Assembly (NCBI RefSeq): GCF_907164915.1
Contig: NC_061862.1
Span: 4,034,358 to 4,098,357 of the forward strand
Direction of reading: 5' to 3'
Source of the DNA: Impatiens glandulifera
Taxonomy: Eukaryota; Streptophyta; Magnoliopsida; Ericales; Balsaminaceae
Length of the DNA stretch: 64,000 nt
Shown: one piece after another, positions 30,333 through 41,865 of the stretch
Layout of the letters: the number at the start of each line of letters is the position of its first letter
Position numbering within the stretch: position 1 is the stretch's first letter
Notes under the pieces: model-generated
Told to the model about the DNA's origin: nothing
The model's database searches: none
Seen by the model: the letters and a program-made list of their open reading frames with translations, nothing else
Made by a program: the position numbers and the translations under genes

Positions 30333-30689
30333 TTATTTGAATGAATTAATTCATTGTGGGAAATATTTGTATTATTTCCAAATAACCTTTCATCAAACAT
30401 GGCCCAGAATTATGTAATATCCTTTTGTCCTAGCATTGAAAAAGAGTAAAGGATGATTCTTTACAACAGTTCTGGTTGAATCTTGCAGGAGAATGAATCA
30501 TCTATTTTTCAACCCTTATTGTGGAAGATAGAATAGAGAATGTGAGGAATATTTGTTTCTGAGTTTGAGACTTAATTTAAAACACAATGTCCGGGCGGGT
30601 CCTGATCATAGGAAGTATCAGAAGGTAGGTAGGCCTTAGAAGCTTATGGAAGAAATATTACAATTACCGTTCTCAATTTCGCTCCTAAG

Positions 30690-31636
30690 ATAAATTCTAA
30701 GGCATCCTCCCCGTGTTGTTTTTTCTCTGCTCAGTACATGATAAAAGATGTTCACTTCTTCAACCACATCAATGTTTGATGTCCTAAAATTTTCACAAGA
30801 TTTCGTAAAGCCAGATTCTATCAAATTCACCGACCCAAACTCTGAAACAGTTTTAGAGTTCATGTAACTGATTGCAATTTTAAAAGGTGAGACTGAATTC
30901 ACTTGACGAATCAGACAGTACAGTCGTGGCATACCATCTTCTTCGTCGTAAATTGCCCATATCTGCTTTGCCTTGAAGCATTCCTCAGACCTTTCATTGT
31001 CAAAGTTGTGAAAATCAGAGTCAGGAACCGTCATGTCGCATTAATATCCTCCTCCTCACCACTGATTGAAGCTCCACTGTGCCAGAAATTGTGGCAGTAC
31101 TAGGCTAGTTAGAAACCACCACCTCTCCTTCTCCTCCTTCTCCTCCTTCTTCTCCTTCTCAGTTCGTTCACTGAGCATGGACAATATATTCCATGCTTCC
31201 GATAGAAGCTTAAATGCCCTATCTGCCCCAACTGTTTTGTTGCAATAAGAGTTAAGTACACAACACATCTCCTTATACTGTTTGATGAGCCTAGCCTTAA
31301 CGACAGATGGTTTTAGACCAAAAATTGCATAGAAATCAATTTCCCCTTTGAATTTTGTCTTAGATGCAACATACACATCAAATGTAGTTTTCATTTCTTT
31401 TATACCCTCAAAGCTTGGATAAAGAATTTGAGCTCTCAAAGCATAGCTACTTGCACCATTGTAGTCTTTCTCAACAAATCTTTTCGACCGCCATTGTAGC
31501 CTCTTCCTCTATCACCCTGGTAGCCACCTCTTCCTTAATTTCCTTAATTTCTGTAGGAGTCCCCTCTTCCGCCATAGGTGCCACCTCTACCTCCCTAGCA
31601 GCCTCCTCTTCCGCCATAGGTGCCACCTCTACCTCC
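30690..31636 (-). pseudogene. DnaJ/DUF3444 pseudogene copy 3
   Basis: Read from 31636 on minus: part of the Glu/Ala-rich N-terminal repeat, then KDYNGASSYALRAQI, then a J-domain-like segment (IDFYAIFGLKPSVVKARLIK, VLNSYCNKTVGADRAF), then directly DUF3444 (SDFHNFDNERSEECF, IYDEEDGMPRLYCLI). The segment NSYC replaces the region of the HPD loop. The middle zinc-ribbon region is absent. It ends at about 30690, where it abuts the captured fragment region. Frames are shifted between J-domain and DUF3444. Confidence 0.85.
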
Positions 31637-32222
31637 AAGTGATTTCAGTCTCACCGTTTAAAGTTGCAATCAGTTACATGAACTCCAAAACTGATGCGGA
31701 GTTCGGATCAGTGAATTGGATAGAATCTGGCTTTACGAAATCTTGTGGAAATTTTAGGACAACAAACATTGATGTGGTTGAAGAAGTGGACATCTTTTCT
31801 CATGTATTGTGCAGAGAAAAAATAAAACGGGGAGGATGCCTTAGAATATATCCTAGGGGCGGAGATATATGGGCCATATATAAGAACTGGTCATCGGAAT
31901 GGAACAGGGAGACCCCCTCTGAAGTTAGGCATCAATATGAGATGGTGGAAGTTATGATGGATTATGATGAAGAAGATGGAGTGCATGAGTCCACAGGTGA
32001 AAGTAGATGGTTACAGGACTGTGTATGGGAGGAACCTAGATAAGGGTTCCATTTGTTGGGTTTTGAAGAAGGAAATGTTGAGATTCTCACATCGTGTTCC
32101 TTGTTGGCAAATTAGAGGTGGAGAAAGGACTGATGATCTGCCAGAATGCTGTTGGGATCTGGATCCTTCAACAGCAGCAAGAACAAGAAGAAGCTGAAGC
32201 TGGGAAACATAAAGTGATATCT
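31637..32222 (+). pseudogene. DnaJ/DUF3444 pseudogene copy 4
   Basis: This plus-strand segment begins at VISVSPFKVAISYMNSKT in DUF3444 and runs to the end. It includes FTKSCGNFRTTNIDVVEEVD, RIYPRGGDIWAIYKNWSSEW and KEMLRFSHRVPCW; a frame change near 31980 splits it. The WDLDP end has lost a short piece. It abuts copy 3 with no spacer, in opposite orientation. Its first 215 bases pair with 30690-30905 of copy 3. Confidence 0.85.
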
Positions 32223-32949
32223 TAACTTACATTCCATCCCCCAATTGAAAAGATTATGAACTGTTTGTTGTTTCTTATGATTGTTTGTTCCTGACTGTGT
32301 ACTTGAGTGATTACAAATGGATGGCCAAAACTATTATAGGTTGTTTCATTGTTGTTGATGATGTTTTTGATTTTGACATGTGAGAATTATTCTACATGGT
32401 AAATTAAAGTTGAACAGTGGGTTAATTTCTTGTTTAATATTAATTAATTTATTTTTTCTAACAAAAATTGTATTAACATTTATGTTGGTAAAAATATTTT
32501 TTAAAAATATTTAAAATTATTATTTCAACATGATTTCATTAATTTATAAATTAATTTTTCTTTTTATATTTTACTGATTTTATTAACCATATATTCTACA
32601 ACATTTTTACAATAGTTTCATATATCTTAATAATAAATATAGTAATTTCAAATGTATATATTTTATAATACATAACAATTATATATTTTAAATATTCACA
32701 ATTAATTTACAAACTTATCTTGCAAGACCATTTGCAATTAATAGGTATTTTTTTAAATAATTTATACATTTAATTTACTTGCTATATATTTTGTCATATA
32801 TATAAAATTTATATCTTAAATTTTAACAATAATTTTAGTCATTTAATAACATGATTAGCAATAACTTTACAATGTATATTTAAGTTTTTTTTTTCAATTA
32901 GTTTATTAATAGTATTTGTTAGTAATAGAAAATATGTATTTTTTAAATT
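32223..32949. repeat. 3' flank of copy 4, then AT-rich repeat
   Basis: 32223-32440 matches the conserved downstream flank of the DnaJ copies. 32450-32945 matches 14650-15150 directly and 37365-37860 inverted. No gene is seen. Confidence 0.6.
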
Positions 32950-33760
32950 TAGATTAATGGATGGTTTCTCGGGATATAATCAGGTTCTGATGGCGCCTGA
33001 AAACAAGGAGAAAACTACTTTCATCATAGAAGTCGGTGTCTTTTGCAATCAAGTGATGCCCTTTGGACTGAAGAACAATGGAGCTACGTATCGGAAAGCA
33101 ACCATAATTCACAACTATTCTCCACGACATAATCCACAAGAAAGTCAAGGTCTACATTGATGATATCATTGTCAAATTCAAGAATCGAGCTGAACATATC
33201 ACGAACTTGGAGAAATTCCTTTAGAGGATTTGGAAATACCATCTCTGTTTAAATCAAATGAGTGCACCTTCGGTGTCACTATTGGTAAGATGATAATATT
33301 TCTGATTACTCAAAGAGGAATAGAAGTCGACTCTTGGATTTGTTAGTAATAGAAAATATGTATTTTTTAAATTTAGATTAATGGATGGTTTCTCGGGATA
33401 TAATCAGGTCCTGATGGCGCCTGAAAACAAGGAGAAAACTACCTTCGGTGTCACTACTGGTGTCTTTTGAAATCAAGTGATGCCCTTTGGACTGAAGAAC
33501 AATGGAGCTACGTATCAGAAAGCAACCATAATTCACAACTATTCTCCACGACATAATCCACAAGAAAGTCAAGGTCTACATTGATGATATCATTGTCAAA
33601 TCCAAGAATCGAACTGAACATATCACGAACTTGGAGAAATTCCTTTAGAGGATTTGGAAATACCATCTCTGTTTAAATCAAATGAAGTGCACCTTCGGTG
33701 TCACTACTGGTAAGATGATAATATTTCTGATTACTTAAAGAGGAATAGAAGTCGACTCTA
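32915..33760 (+). repeat. 424-bp tandem duplication inside gypsy RT
   Basis: The phrase TTTGTTAGTAATAGAAAATA starts at about 32915 and again at 33339. The two copies stay aligned to about 33760, with a few substitutions. Confidence 0.9.
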
Positions 33761-33885
33761 GCAAAATTGCGGCCTTCACAGCCATGACATCACCCCAAAA
33801 TGAGCGAGAGGTTCGAAGATTTTTGGACAAAATTCAATATATTAGTCGCTACATTAGTAATCTCACTTACACTTGCGATCATCTC

Positions 33886-34297
33886 TTCAAGTATCTTAAG
33901 AAGGGTCAAAAGTTGTTTGGAGTGATACTCATTAACATGTCCTCGAGAAGGTGAAGGCGTATTTGTAATCCCTTCCTATCCTCATGTCTTTAAGGCCAGG
34001 AGTTTCTTTGATTCTTCACTTCACTATCACTAAGTCATCCATGGGGAGCATTCTAGTCTAGGAGAATGAAATCAAAGAAGAGGTGGCAATCTTCAAGCAT
34101 CTTAAGAAGGGTCAAAAGTTGTTTGGAGTGATACTCATTAACATGTCCTCGAGAAGGTGAAGGCGTATTTGTAATCCCTTCCTATCCTCATGTCTTTAAG
34201 GCCAGGAGTTTCTTTGATTCTTCACTTCACTATCACTAAGTCATCCATGGGGAACATTCTAGTCTAGGAGAATGAAATCAAAGAAGAGGTGGCAATC
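33886..34297 (+). repeat. 206-bp tandem duplication inside gypsy RNase H region
   Basis: AAGGGTCAAAAGTTG occurs at 33901 and 34107. Copies are almost identical, so the duplication is recent relative to the decay of the element. Confidence 0.9.
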
Positions 34298-34299
34298 TA

Positions 34300-34490
34300 C
34301 TACATCAGCAAAATGATGACCGATTATGAGTTAAATGACTCTTCTGTGGAGAAGGTCTATTGGGCACTAGCCTAGGTAACGAAGAGGTTGCGCCATTCAT
34401 CAGCAAAATGATGACCACCGATTATGAGTTAAATTACTCTTTTGTGGAGAAGGTTTGTTGGGCACTAGCCTGGGTAGAGAAGAGGTTGCA
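34300..34490 (+). repeat. About 95-bp tandem duplication
   Basis: ATCAGCAAAATGATGACC occurs at 34304 and 34399, followed in both by TGAGTTAAAT and GGGCACTAGCCT. Confidence 0.85.
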
Positions 34491-34640
34491 CCATTATATA
34501 CAAGCTCACCCAATCAAGCTAGTGACAAAACTTGATCTCATTCATTTCTTGTTTCAAAGAATCCCAACACTATATTAGAAAGCTGAAGATCAAATGAGAT
34601 CTCATTTGAAAACTAAAGAAATATATACTTCAATTATAAA

Positions 34641-36340
34641 ATATAAATTCATTCATATTTTCATTTTCTATCTATCCAGTCAAATTTAATTTGACATGTA
34701 AAATAATTCTCACATGTCAAAATTAAAAACACCAGCAACAATAAAGAAACAACAGTTTTCAGACAAAGAAACAACCAACCTATAAAAGTTTTGGCCATCC
34801 ATCTATAAATCTCTCAAGTACACAATAAGGAAAAATCATAAGAAAAAAAAAACAGTTTATAATCTACTATTGGGGGGTGGGGTGTAAGTTATGATATCAC
34901 TTTAAGTTTCCAGCTTCAGCTTTCTTCTTCTTCGTAGATCGCCCATATCTGCTTCTCCTTAAAACATTGCTCAGACCTATCATTGTCAAAATTGTGAAAA
35001 TCAGAGTTAGGAATCGTCTTGTGCACTGATGCCCTCCTCCTCACCACTGATTGAAGCCCAACTGTGCTGAAATTGTGAAAATCAGAGTTAGGAATCGTCT
35101 TGTGTACTAGGTTTGTTAGACACCACCACCTCTCCTCTTGATGATTCTGCTGCTGCTGCTTTCTGAGGTAAATTTTCTAGGTTTTCTTCAGTGCAGGTAC
35201 TTCAGCGTCAGCTTTCCTTATCTCTGGCAACTTCTTTCTTAATTCAGACAATGCCCTATTAATTAATAACTTTTCTGAGTCAAAAATTGACACTGATGGT
35301 CCCATATCTGATAGATTATTTGAAGGCGTTTCTACGCCTGTGTCATCCAGACTCTTTCTCCTTGAGGGCTTGCCCAGTTTGGAAGGCTCGTGAAGAGATC
35401 TCGTGCTTTTATTTCCATTCCCTAAAGGGTGTGCCTCGGGAGGGATGGTTATATTTGTATCAACAACCTCCACTGAAGATTCAGAATACGATTTCTGCTT
35501 AGATTTAGATACAACGACTCCATTTGTGCATGGTTAGGATATTTGTAATAGTCCCAAGTTGATCTGCATAACCGTTTTCAGGAGCAGGAAAATGTTGACA
35601 ATCACGAAAAGGATACGAGCCATCTGGAGGTCCTATCCCTTCGTTAATTGCCATGAAAACACCACGACAATTCTTGCAGGATAGTTTTTTGTTCACGTAC
35701 TTCAGGAGATAGGAGATACTCATACTGAACGTTACAAGCGGTGCATTTTGTCCAAAAGGAATCACCCCTTTCATAGATAAAAAGAATTGTCATCAACAAA
35801 GCAAATATTTAGAATAATTTCATTAAAATAAAGAAATTATTTAGAATAAGGCCTTGTATGTTTATGGGTTATTTGGTTAACCAATTGACATGGTCACTCG
35901 GGGTACCCTAGGCCGACCTTATTTGGGAGTATCGGTAAGAAAATATATGATAAATGAAAGACAACAAAAAAAAGATAGACCAAAATAGGGTAAAATCCTT
36001 TGACCTTGTATCACAAAAGGTCTCATTGTGATTAACCAAACAAAGAATTATAATAAGACTTAGAATAATTGTCATTATCAAAACAAAGATTTGCTTGGCA
36101 AAACTGAGAATGCAAATGCACATACCTAGTATTTCTCCTGATATCGTATGAGGTTCGATCACTTAGGTTGGACAATGTATTCCATGCTTACGAGAGAATA
36201 AATGCCCCATCTGCCCCCAAGAGTTTTGTTGCAATAAGGGTTGATCAGACGATACATCTCCATAAACTTTCTGATGAGCCTAGCCATACCGGAAGATGGT
36301 TTTAGACCAAAAATTGCATAGAAATCAGTTTCCCTTTTTG
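34641..36340 (-). pseudogene. DnaJ/DUF3444 pseudogene copy 5
   Basis: On minus from 36340: a J-domain-like part (about 36170-36330), an interval with no homology to the mature protein and likely intronic (35790-36165), then the zinc-ribbon-like middle region (LLKYVNKKLSCKNCRGVFMA, 35774-35505). A linker follows (PSKLGKPSRRKSLDDTGVET, ALSELRKKLPEIRKADAEV, 35473-35177), then a short start of DUF3444 with an internal duplication at 35000-35110. The rest of DUF3444 is missing before the 3' flank (34641-34920). It complements copy 7 in retaining VETPSNNLSD where copy 7 is frameshifted. Confidence 0.8.
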
Positions 36341-36344
36341 GTAT

Positions 36345-36840
36345 AAAACCAATATGCGGCTAGGCTTGTCAGACAGTTTACGGAGATGTATCGTCTGCTT
36401 CTTTGTGTTCAATGCTTGGCTTAGTAATTTCCTTTAATCACCAACTCCCCTCTTATAATAATATTGAATCCCTGTTTTCACTTCATCTGACAATGTGGGA
36501 CAACACACTTTTTTGTCATTATTGAGGCTAATGGTTTTTCTTCTTCTTTTATTTACAGAATAGGATAATTCAATAATATTTTCAAGAATTTGATACTTTT
36601 AAGTATATTATTTTATCAAATGTTAATAACAAACTATTAAAATGATTTATTAGTATAGCTCCAATAAAAAGAGTTTTATTTTAAACATTTGATTTTCACT
36701 AAGAACTATTTAAATTGGATTGAAGTTATTACTATGAGAGTGGTTATAACTCGTATTTTCAAACAAGGTATATGACTCGTATTTGATATTTAATAAACTT
36801 ATGTTATAGTCATTATGACGAATGTTACTTATATTAATAG
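36345..36840 (-). repeat. Partial copy of the palindrome-arm repeat
   Basis: 36395-36830 matches 1610-2050 and 46450-46880. The first 50 bases invert part of the copy 5 J-domain (GTCAGACAGTTTACGGAG, also at 42071). No gene is seen. Confidence 0.7.
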
Positions 36841-37075
36841 AGGCATCGACACCTTCAAGGGAGGGTCTATGTACAGCCCCGGGTAACTCAAAATAGTTTG
36901 CATGCGAATGGCAATAACGACGGGGAGAAATACCACCGCTATTGAGTTATTCGGTCGATGAAGGGACCTAACGACCGTAAACTGCGTATATTTTATTTAT
37001 TTTTTTCATATTATTATCATTCTAGCCGGGTAGGTTTTATGGAAATAACTTAGTGATAGTGAAGTGAAGAATTAA
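36841..37075. repeat. Repeat shared with 46880-47060 and 62040-62280
   Basis: Contains GCATCGACACCTTCAAGG, CGGGTAACTCAAAA and GGTCGATGAAGGGACC phrases found at 46880-47060 (direct) and 62040-62280 (inverted). In those copies the U6 sequence lies about 300 bases further on; here the homology stops before it. Confidence 0.7.
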
Positions 37076-37345
37076 AGAAATTTCTCCATGTTCGTGATAT
37101 GTTCAGCTCGATTCTTTGATTTGACGATGATATCATCAACGTAGACCTTGACTTTCTTGTGGATTATGTCGTGGAGAATAGTTGTGACTTATGGTTGCTT
37201 TCTGATACGTAGCTCCATTATTCTTCAGTTCAAAGGGCATCACTCGATTTCAAAAGATACCGACCTCTGTGATGAAAGTAGTTTTCTCCTTGTTTTCAGG
37301 CGCCATCAGGACCTGATTATATCCCGAGAAATCATCCATTAATCT
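37076..37345 (-). pseudogene. Gypsy RT fragment (inverted copy of 32950-33200)
   Basis: Reverse complement of the RT segment starting MDDFSGYNQVLMAPENKEK, with VMPFELKNNGATYQKA. The part encoding VYVDDIIVK is readable near 37120-37145. It is truncated at 37076. Confidence 0.8.
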
Positions 37346-37984
37346 AAATTTAAAAAATACATATTTTTTATTACTGAACAAATACTATTAATAAACTAAT
37401 TGAAAAAAAAACTTAAATATACATTGTAAAGTTATTTCAAATCATGTTATTTTATATATAAATTTAAGATATAAATTTTATATATATGAAAAAATATATA
37501 GCAAGTAAATTAAATGTATAAATTATTTAAAAAAAATACCTATTAATTGCAAGTGGTCTTGCAAGATAAATCTGTAAATTAATTGTGAATATTTAAAATA
37601 TATAATTGTTATGTATTATAAAATATGTACATTTGAAACTACTATATTTATTATTAAGATATATGAAACTATTGTAAAAATGTTGTAGAATATATGGCTA
37701 ATTAAATCAGTAAAATATAAAAAGAAAATTTAATTTATAAATTAATGAAATCATGTTGAAATAATAATTTTAAATATTTTTAAAAAATATTTTTACCAAC
37801 ATAAATGTTAATACAATTTTTGTTAGAAAAAATAAATTAATTAATATTAAACAAGTCATTAATAAATAAGTCATTATTAAGCAAACTAGCATTTATCCTG
37901 TGCATTTTCACTAGTAATAATATAAAAAACCCGTGAAAAAGTTATTACGGTAAAAATGTGATAACATTTTTCATTTTATTTTTA
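37346..37984. repeat. AT-rich repeat (inverted copy of 32450-32945)
   Basis: Matches 32450-32945 and 14650-15150 as the reverse complement to about 37860. The rest is AT-rich spacer. No gene is seen. Confidence 0.65.
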
Positions 37985-39215
37985 ACCGTTTTAAATTTAA
38001 GGGCGGATTAACCCACAATTCGACTCAAGTATCCATTTACTCTCACATTGCAGAACGATCTCTAAAACAATTGATACAGTTTGATTATTTAACTCATTTA
38101 GTTTCACCTTTAGAGTCCACTTCTTACCCATACTACGAGTGAAAGAAAAAATGTAAAGACTATCATTAAAATACCCCAAACGAGACTTACAATATCCATA
38201 TGAATTATGTCCCTTATCTCTATAAATATGATGAAACTCTTCCATTATTGCTCACTAATAATATTTAAATCTGTAGCGCAGAGTCAAAAGAGAATTATGA
38301 CGGATTAAAAACTATTAATAAACTACCGCGTTCATCAAATTTGGTGTTGAATTTAAAATATTAAGTTTTATTAGCCTATTTGATTAAAAAATTGTACTTG
38401 TTTTGTTAGGTTGCAAGTTCGAACCATAACTATAGAATTTTTAATTTTATTTTTAACCGTTTCAAGTTTTTGAACGGGTCAACCCACAATCCGACCCAAA
38501 TATCAATTTACTCTTACATTAATATCCAAATTAACCACAGCTCTCAACCTGGCAATCCGGACACTTTAAAAATTAAGCATCATTATATATATATATATAT
38601 TTATATATTAGTTAGTTAAAAATTTGAACTTTTATTGTTAAAATCTCTCGCGTTCATCAAATTTGGTGTTAAATCTTAAATATAAAGTGTTGTTAGCTTA
38701 GTTGGTTAAAAGGTTGTATTTGTTTTGTTAGGTTACAAGTTCTAAATATACAAATAACATTTGTAATTCTATTTTTAACCGTTTTAAGTTTATGGGCGGG
38801 TCAACCGACAATCCGACCCAAGTATCCATTTAATCTCAAATAATCATTCAAATTAACCATAACTCTCGACCCAGCAATCCAGACACTTTAAAAATTAAGC
38901 ATCATTATATATATATAGATTAGTTAGTTAAAAATTTGAACTTTTATTGTTAAAATGTCTCGTGTTCATCAAATCTGGTGTTAAATCTTACATATAAAGT
39001 GTTGTTAGCCTAGTTGGTTAAAAGTTTGTACTTATTTGGTTAGGTTGCATTCAAAACATACAAATAACATTTTTTATTTTATTTTAACCGTTTTAAGTTT
39101 ATGTGCGAGTCCACCCAGAATCCGACCCAAGTATCCGTTTACTTTCAAATAAATATTCAAATTAACCACAGCTCTTGACTCGGCAATCCGGACACTTTAA
39201 AAAATAAGCATATTT
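37985..39215 (+). repeat. Tandem array of about 315-bp units with tRNA-like promoter boxes
   Basis: Units start at about 38327, 38649 and 38961 (CGNGTTCATCAAATNTGGTG), with periods of 322 and 312; a partial unit precedes at 37985. Unit 1 has a B-box-like GGTTGCAAGTTCGAACC at 38409-38425. Unit 3 has an A-box TAGCCTAGTTGG at 39006-39017. Together these fit a tRNA-derived SINE head. Units end near AATTAAGCATC and TA-repeats. Confidence 0.6.
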
Positions 39216-39995
39216 ATAATGATTATTATAAAATAAATTATAAAATACAATATCATAAATAAAATCTGCAATGCAAATAATGTTGTAATATGTATTATAA
39301 TATTAATAATATTTTTCAATAATATATATTGAAAGTTGAAACAAAATACTTCTATTTATAAATATATCTATAAAAGAGTGACAACATAAATTATAAAATT
39401 TGCAACTTAAGAATAACATATTTGATTTGTGTAATACTACGTTAGTTCATAAACACTTATTTTAATACTTTTTGAAGTTGAAAAGAGCATTTTTTTTTAA
39501 ATCTTATTTTTTTTAGTGTAATCTTGTACTAAGACAACCACAATTGAGAGATCTAATATTTGACTTTGAGTTGCCCATCATATTGTGATGTAATAATATT
39601 ACGTTATTATCGGTCACCAAAAAATTGGTCGACATTAAACACATATTTTTTTAGTATGTTTTAAACACTGAGTCTGTATCTATTTTCTAAAATCACCATC
39701 TACTCAAATTTCTTTATCCCAAAAAATTATTAATAAATTATAATTTAAATATTTTATTTATTTATTTTATAACAAAATAAGACAATCAATCCAGCAAGAA
39801 GAAAGTCAGATCCTGGACCGGGTATGGTTATTGATAATTCAAGAGCAGCTTAATTTCAAACTTTGATCTCAAAACAACAAATAAATAACAGTTTTCAAAT
39901 AAAGAAACAACCAACCTATAATAGTTTTGGTTATCCATCTGTAAATCTCTCAAGTACACTCAGGAACAATCATAAGAAAAAACAAACAGTTCACT
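39216..39995 (-). repeat. AT-rich repeat and DnaJ 3' flank (inverted copy of 13840-14640)
   Basis: Reverse complement of 13840-14640, so copy 6 has the same downstream sequence as copy 2. The CCAGCAAGAAGAAAGTCAG phrase is shared. No gene is seen. Confidence 0.7.
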
Positions 39996-39999
39996 TCTT

Positions 40000-41495
40000 C
40001 TTCTTGCTGCTTTTGAAGAATAAGGCCATCTTGGGTTGCAGCTGGGTCAAGATCCCAACATCATTCTGGCAGATCATCAGTCTTCTCTGCACCTCTAATT
40101 CGCCAACAAGGAACACAATGTGAGAATCACAACATTTCCTTCTTCAAAACCCTACAAATGGAACCCTTATCTCCGCTCCTAGGATAAATTCAAAGACATC
40201 CTCCCTTGTTGTTTTTTCTCTGCACAGTACATGAGAAAAGATGTTCACTTCTTCAACCACATCAATGTTTGATGTCCTAAAATTTCCACAATATTTCGTA
40301 AAGCCAGATTCTATCCAATTCACCGACCCAAACTCCGAAACAGTTTTAGAGTTCATGTAATTGATTGCAATTTTAAAAGGTGAGACTGAAATCACTTGAC
40401 GAATCAGACAGTACAGACGTGGCATACCATCTTCTTCGTCGTAGATTGCCCATATCTGCTTTGCCTTGAAGCATTTCTCAGACCTTTCATTGTCAAAGTT
40501 GTGAAAATCAGAGTCAGGAACCGTCATGTCGCATTGATGTCCTCCTCCTCCTCACCACTGATTGAAGCTCCATTGTGCCAGAAATTGTGGCAGTGCTAGG
40601 CTGGTTAGAAACCACCACCTCTCCTTCTCCTCCTTCTCGGTTCGTTCGCTGAGATCAGACAATATATTCCATGCTTCCGATAGAGGCTTAAATGCCCCAT
40701 CTGTCCCAACAGTTTTGTTCCAATAAGGGTTAAGTAGATAACACATCTCCGTATACTGTTTGATGAGCCTAGCCTTAACAGCAAATAGTTTTAGACCAAA
40801 AATTGCATAGAATTCAGTTTCCCCTTTGAATGTTGTCTCAGATGCAACATACACATCAAATGTAGCTTTCATTTCTTTTATACCCTCCAAACTTGGACAA
40901 AGAATTTGAGCTCTCAAATCATACCTACTTGCGCCATTGTAGTCTTTCTCAACAAATCTTTTCTCAACCTCCTCCCTTTTTGTCCTACGAACCTCCTTTA
41001 CCGCCATAGGAGCCTCCTCCCTTTCTGCCCTGCAAACCTCCTCCTCTACTTCCATTGTAGCCTCTTCCTCTATCGCCCTGGTAGCCACCTCTTCCTTAAT
41101 TTCCTTAATTTCTGTAGGAGACTCCTCTTCCGCCATAGGTGCTACCTCTACCTCCCTAGCAGCCTCCTCTTCCGCCATAGGAGCCACCTCTACAGCCATA
41201 GGAACCTCCTCCTTTTCCTCCCTATCAGCCTCTTCTTCCGCCATAGGTGCCACCTCTACCTCCCTAGCAGCCTCCTCTACAACCATAGGAGCCTCCTCCT
41301 TTTCCTCCCTAGCAGCCTCCTCTTCTGCCATAGGTGCCACCTCTACCTCCCTAGCAGCCTCCTCTTCCGCCATAAGAGCCTCCTCTACAGCCATAGGAGC
41401 CTCCTCCTTTTCCGCCCTAGTCTAGCCGCCTCCCCTTCTGTCATGTGAACCTCCTTCTCTTTCGCCCTGGGAGCCACCTCTTCGTTAATTTCCAT
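40000..41495 (-). pseudogene. DnaJ/DUF3444 pseudogene copy 6 with expanded acidic N-terminus
   Basis: A plausible start ATG is at 41493-41495 (MEINEEVAPRAKEKEV). A frameshift near 41424 leads into a 280-residue frame (41394-40552). It begins with imperfect repeats of APMAEEEAAREVEV and EKEEAPM, then KDYNGASRYDLRAQILCPSL and a J-domain-like region (TEFYAIFGLKLFAVKARLIK, LLNPYWNKTVGTDGAF). NPYW stands where HPD is expected. After a frame change DUF3444 follows (40527-40144), but about 185 bases between the GDIWA region and the KGSI region are lost. J-proteins normally stimulate Hsp70 through HPD, so even a repaired J-domain would be atypical. Confidence 0.85.
40990..41420 (-). repeat. Coding minisatellite of Glu/Ala-rich repeats
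   Basis: Imperfect 42-48-base units encode APMAEEEAAREVEV or EKEEAPM-type segments in frame, about 8-10 units. A shorter version is at 31500-31636 in copy 3. The family's usual N-terminus is a short basic helix, so this is a lineage-specific expansion. Confidence 0.75.
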
Positions 41496-41865
41496 AGATC
41501 AAACAAGAACCACAAAATTGTAAATCCAATACTCAGATTAGCATCCACAAAATTGTAAATACTCAGATTAAAACTTTTGAAATAAAATGAAACATCCGAA
41601 TTGCACACTGAGGCCACAGCAGATACGCAAAACTAAGCTAATAAACCTACAGTAGTTCGATGAAAACTAATTAGATATATAAGTATCACGTCTTTCTATA
41701 TCAAATGTTCATGAATTTCAATCTAAATCAAATCAATCGCCTATATGTAGCTGAAGCTCGCAATTGGTTCATGAATTGCATTTTGACATGAATTGAGAAA
41801 CAAATGAAGGAAAAAAGAAGCTGAAACTCACTCCGGTGTAGGAAAATTGTATCGGTTCGCAGGAC
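41496..41865. other. Spacer between divergent DnaJ copies 6 and 7
   Basis: About 370 bases, AT-rich, no ORF. It would hold the 5' leader and promoter of copy 6 on the minus strand. ATACTCAGATTA is repeated at 41530 and 41568. Confidence 0.5.

Larger units (their letters stand above)
32950..34640 (+). pseudogene. Decayed Ty3/gypsy pol: RT to RNase H, with internal tandem duplications
   Basis: The RT begins at LMDGFSGYNQVLMAPENKEK and continues with VMPFGLKNNGATYRKA; frameshifts follow before the expected YVDD-like region (VYIDDIIVKF in fragments). The RT connection (RRFLDKIQYISRYISNLTYT) and an RNase H-like segment (MMTTDYELNYSFVEKVCWAL, KRLHHYIQAHPIKLV) follow. Three direct duplications are nested within: 424 bp, 206 bp and about 95 bp. 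It is not functional. Confidence 0.85.

Noticed and set aside
37985..39215. Possible CRISPR-like array
   Set aside because: Units are about 315 bp and degenerate with no short repeat/spacer pattern, and the DNA is eukaryotic.
40906..41448. 180-codon plus-strand ORF rich in Leu/Ser/His
   Set aside because: It is the antisense of the Glu/Ala minisatellite of DnaJ copy 6; composition follows from the repeat and no motif supports it.
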